Below are positions 6,620 to 12,340 of a stretch of 12,340 nt of DNA, piece after piece. Each line of letters begins with the position of its first letter. Position 1 is the stretch's first letter. The notes under the pieces are model-generated. The model was not told the origin of the DNA and ran no database searches. It saw only the letters and a program-made list of their open reading frames with translations. The DNA lies in assembly GCA_035506295.1 (NCBI GenBank), contig DATJPR010000063.1:1-12340 (forward strand). Reading direction: 5' to 3'. Both the position numbers and the translations under genes were made by a program. The DNA is from DATJPR01 sp035506295 (GTDB taxonomy: Bacteria; Bacteroidota; Ignavibacteria; UBA10030; UBA6906).

Positions 6620-8320
6620 ATGAAATGGTTCCAGAATTTGAAAATCGGAGTGAAGCTCACCCTGAGCTTTGCCCTTGTCGCGCTGGTCGCCGCGGGCATC
6701 GGGTATGTCGGCATGACGAGCCTGATGACAGCCGATGGTAATGACGAAATCCTCTATGAAAAGAACATGGTCCCCATGTCCGAGCTGGCAGAAATGGCCG
6801 TCACCTTCCAGCGCACCCGCGTCAACTGTCAGGATTTGCTCCTCGCGCACTCGCCGGAATCACGTCAGGTCGCGACGGAAAACATTGCCAAATTTTCCAA
6901 GAGTGTTTCCGACTTCGCCGATCTCTATGAGAAGAAAATCTATACCGAGGCAGGCCGGCAAGAATTCGACAAATTCAAGCAGGCCTGGGAGACCTATCAG
7001 ACGCAGGTCAAGAAGATCGAGGCGTTCGCTGCAGCCGGCAAAACAGATGAGGCGACCCAGGTCATGGAAGGGGCGGGCAAGACCTCTGCGAACGAGCTGG
7101 AGGAGTCAATCGATAAGCTCACGCGGATGAAACTGGCTCTCGCGAAGGAGTGCTATGATAAGAATAACGAAGCTTCAGCCCGGGACATCAGCCTGATGGC
7201 GATTTTGATGGGGTTCGGCGCGCTTGCATCCGTGCTGTTGGGATTGTTCATCTCCCGCATCACCAGCAAGCCGCTGAAAGAAGCACTTGAAGCCACTAAA
7301 CGGGTTAGCGAGGGCGACCTGACGATCAATGTCGAGGCTAAGAGCAACGATGAGGTCGGACAACTGATGGCAGCGGTGAAGGTGATGGTGACAAAGTTGG
7401 CCACGGTCATGGACGAGGTGAAAGCCTCCGCGGAAAATGTTGCCTCCGGGAGTCAGCAGTTGAGCTCGACATCGGAGCAGATGTCTCAGGGTGCGACGGA
7501 GCAGGCCTCCGCGGCGGAAGAAGCCTCATCGTCCACGGAAGAGATGGTCAGCAACATCAAGCAAAACGCCGACAACGCCCACCAGACGGAAGGCATTGCC
7601 ACCAGGTCGGCACAGGATGCCCGCACCGGCGGCGATTCGGTGCAGCAAACGGTCGAAGCCATGAAGAATATTGCGGGGAAGATTTCGATCATCGAGGAAA
7701 TCGCCCGGCAGACCAATCTGCTCGCCCTGAATGCGGCCATCGAGGCCGCGCGGGCAGGAGAACACGGAAAGGGATTCGCGGTCGTCGCATCCGAAGTCCG
7801 GAAGCTCGCCGAACGGAGCCAGGCGGCGGCAGGGGAGATCAATCAGCTTGCAGGGTCCAGCGTGGAGATCGCAGTGAAGGCCGGCGAGATGCTGACGCGG
7901 CTGGTTCCGGACATTCAAAAGACCGCCGAGCTCGTCCAGGAAATCAGCAGCGCGAGTGCTGAGCAAAGCACCGGGGCTGCGCAGATCAACAAGGCCATCC
8001 AGCAACTTGACCAGGTGATTCAGCAAAATGCATCTGCGGCGGAAGAGATGTCGGCGACGTCAGAAGAGCTCGCCGCTCAAGCCGAGCAGCTGAAAAACAC
8101 GATCGCGTTCTTCAAATTGAATTCGAATGGACAGACGCATACCTCTCACGCATCTCACATCCGCGTGACGCACATGGGAGCCGAGCCGAAGCCCGCAGCG
8201 AAGAATCCGCCTGCAAAGAAGCCGGTGTCGTCCAAGGCGGCAACCCCCAGCGGGGCGATCATTTCGCTGGAAGAGCCCTCGAACGGGCATTCGGACGATG
8301 CAGACTTTGAGAAATACTAG
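6620..8320 (+). CDS. Transmembrane methyl-accepting chemotaxis protein
   Basis: A 566-residue inner-membrane receptor. TM1 is about 13-36, followed by a periplasmic four-helix-bundle (4HB_MCP-like) sensor, about 37-188. TM2 is about 190-212, HAMP about 213-265 (SKPLKEALEATKRVSEGDL), and the signalling domain about 270-497. The tip is canonical: NLLALNAAIEAARAGEHGKG, then FAVVASEVRKLAERSQ. Glu/Ala/Ser-rich methylation helices flank it (EQASAAEEASSSTEEM and ASAAEEMSATSEELA). By helix length around the tip it fits a 34-36-heptad receptor. After residue 500 comes a Lys/Pro/Ala-rich linker ending in DFEKY, an aromatic-x-x-aromatic pentapeptide like the NWETF tether for CheR/CheB. The ligand cannot be read from the sequence. 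The start at 6620 follows AGGAG. The gene stands between cheA and cheW, so it is probably the cognate receptor of this array. Confidence 0.95.
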   Translation: MKWFQNLKIGVKLTLSFALVALVAAGIGYVGMTSLMTADGNDEILYEKNMVPMSELAEMAVTFQRTRVNCQDLLLAHSPESRQVATENIAKFSKSVSDFADLYEKKIYTEAGRQEFDKFKQAWETYQTQVKKIEAFAAAGKTDEATQVMEGAGKTSANELEESIDKLTRMKLALAKECYDKNNEASARDISLMAILMGFGALASVLLGLFISRITSKPLKEALEATKRVSEGDLTINVEAKSNDEVGQLMAAVKVMVTKLATVMDEVKASAENVASGSQQLSSTSEQMSQGATEQASAAEEASSSTEEMVSNIKQNADNAHQTEGIATRSAQDARTGGDSVQQTVEAMKNIAGKISIIEEIARQTNLLALNAAIEAARAGEHGKGFAVVASEVRKLAERSQAAAGEINQLAGSSVEIAVKAGEMLTRLVPDIQKTAELVQEISSASAEQSTGAAQINKAIQQLDQVIQQNASAAEEMSATSEELAAQAEQLKNTIAFFKLNSNGQTHTSHASHIRVTHMGAEPKPAAKNPPAKKPVSSKAATPSGAIISLEEPSNGHSDDADFEKY

Positions 8321-8336
8321 AAAGGCGCGCGAACGC

Positions 8337-8846
8337 ATGAGCACACCAATCAGTGAGACGTCACAATACCTCACGTTCAAACTCGGTGAGGAGATCTATG
8401 CGACCGATATCGCCCAGGTCCGCGAGGTACTGGAATACACGCGTGTAACGAAGGTTCCACGGACGCCGGAATATATGCGCGGGGTTATCAACCTCCGGGG
8501 ACACGTCGTTCCCGTCCTTGACCTGAAGCTCCGCTTCGGCATGGAGCGCACGGAACAGACCGTCAACACCTGCATCATCATCGTGGACATCCGGATGGAT
8601 GACGAGCAGACGGTGATCGGCGCTCTGGCCGATTCCGTCCAGGAGGTCATCGAAATGGACGCCGCCTCGATTCGGCCTGCACCGCGCATCGGGACGCGGC
8701 TGAACACCAACTTCATCCGCGGGATGGGGAAACGGGATGAGGAGTTCGTCATTATCCTCGATATTGAGGAAGTGTTCTCGGGTGAGGAACTTGAAGCGCT
8801 GGACACGGCAATCGCCGATCAACAAGAAACGGAGGCTTCCGCCTGA
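8337..8846 (+). CDS. cheW: Chemotaxis coupling protein CheW
   Basis: 169 residues forming one CheW domain. It starts YLTFKLGEEIYATDIAQVRE and contains the diagnostic MRGVINLRGHVVPVLDLKLR (47-66), then GALADSVQEVIEMD and IRGMGKRDEEFVIILDIEEV. CheW is a scaffold without enzymatic activity that links receptor tips to the CheA P5 domain in the cytosolic array. The acidic, low-complexity C-terminus (about 149-169) is a short tail. It begins 16 bp after the mcp stop. The ATG at 8337 fits the usual CheW N-terminus; the in-frame ATG at 8298 would overlap the mcp end. The ribosome-binding site is weak (AAAGG, about 11-12 nt away). Confidence 0.95.
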   Translation: MSTPISETSQYLTFKLGEEIYATDIAQVREVLEYTRVTKVPRTPEYMRGVINLRGHVVPVLDLKLRFGMERTEQTVNTCIIIVDIRMDDEQTVIGALADSVQEVIEMDAASIRPAPRIGTRLNTNFIRGMGKRDEEFVIILDIEEVFSGEELEALDTAIADQQETEASA

Positions 8847-8860
8847 GTCGAGCAGGAGAC

Positions 8861-9805
8861 GTGATCATCAGGTCGGCCGCGGGGGTAAAACGATCGTCTG
8901 CCGCTCAACGGGTCACAACGGGCGGGGGCATCGACGAGTCAGATCCGGCCCCATGGCATGACCTGCAGGAGCTGACGCACGGGGAATTCGCGGCCCTGAC
9001 GGATTTTGTCCGGGCTCACACGGGCATCGCCCTGTCGCAGGCCAAGAGATCGATGATCCAAGCCAGGCTCCAGAAGCGGCTTCGCGCGTTGTCGATGCAA
9101 AGCTTCTCGGAGTATTGTGCCTATCTGTTCAGCCCCGAAGGCACGAAACAGGAACTCGGTGCGTTCATCAACGTTGTTACGACGAACAAAACCGACTTCT
9201 TCCGGGAACCGCACCACTTCGAATACCTTGTGCGGGTGGCCCTGCCCTGGCTCGAAACTCACGGCATGTTGCACCATCGACTCCTTCGCGTCTGGAGCGC
9301 GGCATGTTCGTCGGGTCAGGAGCCGTACACGCTGGGAATGGTGCTGTCGGAATACGGAGAGCAGAGCCGCGGCTTTACCTGGTCCGTGCTCGGGACCGAC
9401 ATCTCCACCAAGGTGCTCGAATCCGCGATCCGTGCGATCTACCGCGAAGAAGACGTGGCTCCTATTCCCCTTGCCACACGGAAGAAGTTCCTTCTACGCG
9501 GGAAGAGAAAATTACAAGGGCTGGTTCGTATCGAGCCGAAGCTCTGTGCACACGTGACCTTCCGCCGGCTCAACTTCATGGACAAGGTTTACTCGGTCCG
9601 CGGGCCCTTCGAGATCATCTTTTTCAGGAATGCGATCATCTACTTCGACAAGGCCACTCAATACGCTATTCTCAGCCGCCTGACGGAGCATCTCGTGACG
9701 GGAGGGTTCCTCTTCCTCGGTCACTCCGAATCGCTCAACGGGATGACGCTTCCGTATGTGTCCGTTGCGACAACCGTATATCAGAAAACGGGGACCATGT
9801 CGTGA
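8861..9805 (+). CDS. cheR: Chemotaxis protein methyltransferase CheR
   Basis: 314 residues. An N-terminal helical CheR domain (about 38-95; FAALTDFVRAHTGIALSQAK) precedes the SAM-dependent methyltransferase domain. Visible motifs are NKTDFFREPHHF (109-120), the SAM-binding WSAACSSGQEPYTLGM (145-160), LGTDIS (177-182), FFRNAIIYFD (254-263) and GHSESL (287-292). It methylates receptor glutamates using S-adenosylmethionine. The beta-subdomain segment RGKRKLQGLVRIE looks colinear with that of pentapeptide-tethered enterobacterial CheR, which fits the DFEKY tail of the receptor. The start is a GTG at 8861 with AGGAG only 2 nt away, which is unusually close. The first 35 or so residues are poorly conserved, and no later in-frame ATG precedes the domain, so the true start may differ slightly. 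It lies 14 bp after cheW and overlaps cheB by 4 bp. Confidence 0.94.
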   Translation: MIIRSAAGVKRSSAAQRVTTGGGIDESDPAPWHDLQELTHGEFAALTDFVRAHTGIALSQAKRSMIQARLQKRLRALSMQSFSEYCAYLFSPEGTKQELGAFINVVTTNKTDFFREPHHFEYLVRVALPWLETHGMLHHRLLRVWSAACSSGQEPYTLGMVLSEYGEQSRGFTWSVLGTDISTKVLESAIRAIYREEDVAPIPLATRKKFLLRGKRKLQGLVRIEPKLCAHVTFRRLNFMDKVYSVRGPFEIIFFRNAIIYFDKATQYAILSRLTEHLVTGGFLFLGHSESLNGMTLPYVSVATTVYQKTGTMS

Positions 9806-10863
9806 GCGAACCGATCAAAGTTCTGGTGGTGGACGACTCCTCCGTGGTCCGACAAACACTGAGTGACATTCTTGAATCCGATCCGGATATCCGCGTGATT
9901 GCCACCGCGGGTGACCCCTTCATTGCCGTCGAGCGCATCGCCCGGGAGATTCCGGACGTAATCACGCTGGATGTCGAAATGCCCCGGATGGACGGACTGA
10001 TGTTCCTGCAAAAGATCATGTCCCAGCACCCGATCCCCGTGATCATAATTTCCAGCCTCAGCGGGAAGGGCACGGAGACGGCGTGGCGGGCGATGGAATA
10101 CGGTGCGGTCGACATCATCACAAAGCCCGCGCTGGGAACGAAGCAATTCATCCAGGAATCGCGGATCCAGCTCTGTGATGCCGTGAAAGCGGCGGCGCGT
10201 GCGCGGATGCGTCCCCGGGCGGCCATGGCGGATGTTACCCCGAAGCTCACCGCCGATGCCGTTCTTCCGAAACCACCCGGAGCCGCTATGGCCGAAACCA
10301 CCGAGAAGGTGATCGCCGTGGGAGCCTCCACCGGAGGGACCGATGCCCTTCGTGAGTTTCTTGAAGCATTGCCGGCCGATGCGCCCGGGATCGTCATTGT
10401 ACAGCATATGCCCGAGCATTTCACACGTTCGTTTGCGGAGCGCTTGAACGGTCTGTGCCGGATCAGTGTGAAGGAGGCGGAGTCGAACGACAGCGTCATC
10501 CGCGGTCGCGCGTTGATTGCACCGGGGAACAGACATACCCTTTTGAAGCGCAGTGGCGCGCGCTATTTCGTCGAGGTCCGGGATGGTCCACTTGTGTCAC
10601 GCCACCGTCCATCCGTCGATGTGCTGTTCCGCTCCGCAGCGCGCTATGCCGGGAGGAATGCCATCGGCATTATTATGACGGGGATGGGGGACGACGGGTC
10701 TCGCGGGATGAAGGAGATGCACGACGCCGGTGCCTTCACCATCGCCCAGGACGAGGCGACATCAGTTGTTTTCGGGATGCCGCAGGAAGCGGTCAAGAGG
10801 GGTGGTGTAGACAAGGTCATACCGTTACAGACGATTGCCATCGAGACGCTCCGCCACACATAG
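9802..10863 (+). CDS. cheB: Protein-glutamate methylesterase/response regulator CheB
   Basis: 353 residues with an N-terminal receiver domain: D11/D12 in VVDDSS, phospho-acceptor D57 in TLDVEMPRMDG, and K108. A linker rich in Ala/Pro (about 130-165) joins it to the CheB methylesterase domain, whose catalytic triad is visible: Ser176 in GASTGG, His202 in QHMPEHFTRSFAERL, and Asp298 in TGMGDDG. When phosphorylated by CheA it removes methyl groups from receptor glutamates (and deamidates glutamines), opposing CheR. The GTG at 9802 overlaps the cheR stop (GTGA), a typical coupled junction. The long upstream open frame in this phase lies inside cheR and is not used. It is the last gene of the operon. 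No strong terminator follows; GGGC-TTG-GCCC just beyond the stop is too small and has no T run. Confidence 0.96.
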   Translation: MSEPIKVLVVDDSSVVRQTLSDILESDPDIRVIATAGDPFIAVERIAREIPDVITLDVEMPRMDGLMFLQKIMSQHPIPVIIISSLSGKGTETAWRAMEYGAVDIITKPALGTKQFIQESRIQLCDAVKAAARARMRPRAAMADVTPKLTADAVLPKPPGAAMAETTEKVIAVGASTGGTDALREFLEALPADAPGIVIVQHMPEHFTRSFAERLNGLCRISVKEAESNDSVIRGRALIAPGNRHTLLKRSGARYFVEVRDGPLVSRHRPSVDVLFRSAARYAGRNAIGIIMTGMGDDGSRGMKEMHDAGAFTIAQDEATSVVFGMPQEAVKRGGVDKVIPLQTIAIETLRHT

Positions 10864-10870
10864 CCTGGGT

Positions 10871-10895
10871 GTCCCGGGCTTGGCCCCGATCCGTC
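10871..10895. repeat. Degenerate copy of the GACCTGTCCCC-type repeat after cheB
   Basis: Starting 8 bp beyond the cheB stop, GTCCCGGGCTTGGCCCCGAT differs at only a few positions from the array at 1100-1119. It occupies the same place relative to the intact YciI/DGPF gene as the repeat at 1381-1399 does to the truncated copy. Alignment of the two segments continues without a break from the repeat into the gene. Confidence 0.55.
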
Positions 10896-10907
10896 ATTTC
10901 ACTTCCT

Positions 10908-11264
10908 TCATCTCCCTTCAGCATCCATGATCACCGGCCGCACCTCGATGGACCCGCCCATCGTGAGGTTGGGGCATCCCTTTGTCAGCGCAACGGCCTC
11001 CGCAAGGCTGTTCGCCTTCACGAACATGTAGCCGGCGAGCGCTTCCTTCACCTCGACGAACGGCCCATCGGTGACAACATTGGATGGCCTTATCACTTTT
11101 CCGGTTGTACCGAGGCGCTTGCCGGTCCCTCCCATCTTGTTCTGTGCCGTGATGCCGGCGGTCCAGTCCTGCCAGGCTTTCCAGAGCGCCTGCATTTTTT
11201 CCGGCGGCATCTGCTCGGCTTCTTTCGCGAGATCCAACCGGAACACGAACATGAATTCTTGCAT
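10908..11264 (-). CDS. YciI/DGPF-family protein, intact
   Basis: 118 residues on the minus strand, the usual length for this small YCII-related (DGPF/COG3795) family. It begins MQEFMFVFRLDLAKEAEQMP, contains KMGGTGKRLGTTGKVIRPSN and the defining VVTDGPFVEVKEALAGYMFV, and ends GSIEVRPVIMDAEGR. The fold is expected to be ferredoxin-like; the reaction is unknown, and relatives often occur near ECF sigma factor genes, none of which is seen here. GGGAGG about 7 nt before the ATG at 11264 fixes the start; a 19-residue upstream extension in frame is not supported. A TGTTATA box lies 48 nt upstream, as in the left-edge paralogue. It is convergent to cheB and downstream of the secreted-protein gene on the same strand. 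It is probably unrelated to chemotaxis. Confidence 0.9.
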   Translation of the reverse strand: MQEFMFVFRLDLAKEAEQMPPEKMQALWKAWQDWTAGITAQNKMGGTGKRLGTTGKVIRPSNVVTDGPFVEVKEALAGYMFVKANSLAEAVALTKGCPNLTMGGSIEVRPVIMDAEGR

Positions 11265-11312
11265 ATTGGGCCTCCCTCTCAGGAAATGGAACAGTACTAC
11301 TGGTTTCCGTCC

Positions 11313-11320
11313 ATATAACA
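11313..11320 (-). promoter_or_regulatory. Possible promoter -10 element of the intact YciI/DGPF gene
   Basis: The minus strand reads TGTTATAT with exactly 48 nt between it and the ATG at 11264, matching the box and spacing upstream of the partial paralogue at the left edge. No clear -35 is seen. The gene would then have its own promoter in the 81-bp gap after the secreted-protein gene. Confidence 0.3.
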
Positions 11321-11345
11321 ATCGGGAGTGCCCGGACTGGACAAA

Positions 11346-12340
11346 TTACTTCACCAAGGTAATTTTGCGGGATGCCTGGTAATCGCCTGCCTGGAGACGA
11401 CAGACATAGATGCCGCTGCTCAGGCCTCTTCCGTCAAATGTGACGGAGTGCCGGCCTGCGGCTTGATATCCATTGATCAAGGTGGCGACTTGCCTTCCAC
11501 AAAGGTCGAAAATCCTAAGGTCGACAGATCGACCTGAGGCAAGCTCATAGTTAATGGTCGTGCCGGGGTTGAAGGGATTTGGGAAATTTGGATGAAGGGA
11601 GCAGGCGGAAGTCGCCGCGAAAGATGTGCCAACCGATGTCGGTCTCGTCGTAGAGAGGGTGCCGAGGCCGTCGAAGTTCACCACGCCCGTGTCGACGTCG
11701 ACTCCGGAGAGATCGATGTTGAGAAGCAGTCCGCTCCCGGTAATGAAGAGAACTTCCTTCTCGTTGTATTTCGGAAAGTCGACCATGATTCGCAGACACG
11801 CGACCGTCTGACCCGGAATCTTCAGCGTTCCGTATCCGTCAACGACGCAACTCGCGGGTTGATCGGTCTCGATCGTCGAGAGGATCTGCCAGGAGAGATC
11901 GAAGGTCGTGTCTCTGTATGAGCTTGACCGGGAGAACGTCTGACCGTACATCAGCGGAAACGGCATGACGGGTGCAAACGGCGAGAAATGCCGAAACCGA
12001 TAGCGATCAGTAATCGTCGCGTTCCCCGCCTGAAAAAGCGTGTCGGCCGTGAACACGAACACCGGATTGTTGTTGAGCGTGTCTGCAGCGGTGCCGAAGG
12101 TCACTGCGCCGGCCGGGTATCTTGCCTTGAGGAGCGGGATGGAGTCCACGAAGAAATTACGGATCAGGTCCGGCGGCTGATAGAGCAGCGTGCTGAAGTC
12201 GTACACATTGGGCCCGCCCGTGCGTCCGATGTTCACCGACGTTACGCTCGGGTCGGGTGCAAGAGAATAGGTCAACGTAGCGGGATTGACAACCGCGAAA
12301 AAATCATCACGCGAAACGGATATTTGAGCATGAAGCTCGA
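11346..12340 (-). CDS. Secreted protein with T9SS C-terminal sorting domain (5' end outside window)
   Basis: The frame is open from the right edge to the TAA at 11348-11346, about 330 residues. The edge reads ELHAQISVSRDDFFAVVNP, which looks like the end of a signal peptide (cleavage after LHA), so only a few residues are probably missing. The middle, rich in Phe/Tyr/Thr with phrases such as TFDLSWQILSTIETDQPASC and YNEKEVLFITGSGLLLNIDL, resembles a beta-rich extracellular domain that I do not recognise. The last 84 residues or so (11349-11600) are a type A sorting domain: HPNFPNPFNPGTTINYEL, then VDLRIFDLCGRQVATL, GLSSGIYVCRLQAG and ending KITLVK. This signal directs export across the outer membrane by the type IX system and removal or anchoring at the surface. 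The role of the cargo part is unknown. A TTG at 12275 is not needed as a start, because the frame continues to the edge. Confidence 0.88.
   Translation of the reverse strand, partial: ELHAQISVSRDDFFAVVNPATLTYSLAPDPSVTSVNIGRTGGPNVYDFSTLLYQPPDLIRNFFVDSIPLLKARYPAGAVTFGTAADTLNNNPVFVFTADTLFQAGNATITDRYRFRHFSPFAPVMPFPLMYGQTFSRSSSYRDTTFDLSWQILSTIETDQPASCVVDGYGTLKIPGQTVACLRIMVDFPKYNEKEVLFITGSGLLLNIDLSGVDVDTGVVNFDGLGTLSTTRPTSVGTSFAATSACSLHPNFPNPFNPGTTINYELASGRSVDLRIFDLCGRQVATLINGYQAAGRHSVTFDGRGLSSGIYVCRLQAGDYQASRKITLVK

Noticed and set aside
9115..9801. Upstream extension of the cheB frame to 9115
   Set aside because: It lies inside cheR in another phase and has no protein resemblance; the receiver domain starts at the GTG at 9802.
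10873..10887. GGGC-TTG-GCCC hairpin after cheB as an operon terminator
   Set aside because: Four base pairs without a T run; it is part of the degenerate repeat rather than a terminator.
11343..11365. Hairpin AAATTAC-9 nt-GTAATTT overlapping the stop of the T9SS protein gene
   Set aside because: The stem is 7 bp and AT-rich, lacks a T run and includes codons of the sorting domain, so it is not a convincing terminator.

Overview
The window carries a complete, tightly packed chemotaxis operon (about 2230-10863, + strand) set between short accessory stretches. The clearest taxonomic clue is the secreted protein at the right edge. Its C-terminal type IX secretion (T9SS) sorting domain has the 'NFPNPFNPGTTINYEL' style typical of the Bacteroidota/Ignavibacteria/Chlorobi (FCB) side of bacteria. 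The DNA looks GC-rich by eye, and most genes use Shine-Dalgarno sites, ATG/GTG starts and 1-16 bp junctions. The exact lineage is an inference.

Layout. (1) 1-2229, accessory region. It holds the start of a YciI/DGPF-family gene running off the left edge (minus strand), an Abi_2-type abortive-infection gene broken by an amber codon and a truncation, GACCTGTCCCC-type intergenic repeats, a second, 5'-truncated YciI/DGPF copy (minus), and about 500 bp of apparently non-coding DNA before the operon. (2) 2230-10863, chemotaxis operon in the order MCP-like cytosolic protein, cheY, cheA, transmembrane mcp, cheW, cheR, cheB. (3) 10864-12340. A degenerate copy of the repeat lies just past cheB, followed by an intact YciI/DGPF gene convergent to the operon, then the 3' part of a gene for a T9SS-sorted secreted protein (minus, cut by the window edge).

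How the genes work together. The receptor at 6620 is joined by CheW to the histidine kinase CheA, which phosphorylates CheY (motor output) and CheB (receptor demethylation). CheR methylates the receptor. The receptor ends in an aromatic-x-x-aromatic pentapeptide (DFEKY) after a flexible linker, which fits CheR/CheB tethering. No canonical cheZ, cheC, cheX or cheD is present. The first gene, directly before cheY, is the most unusual: a soluble all-helical protein with two diverged receptor-tip-like segments, a CheZ-like D-x-x-x-Q motif (FQDITRQQ) between them, and a short C-terminal tail ending ELF. It may be an unrecognised CheY-P phosphatase or a receptor-array adaptor; this is a hypothesis.

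The operon is bracketed by two direct, clearly homologous YciI/DGPF copies (one decayed) that share their 3' flank including the repeat, suggesting past duplication or rearrangement at this locus.
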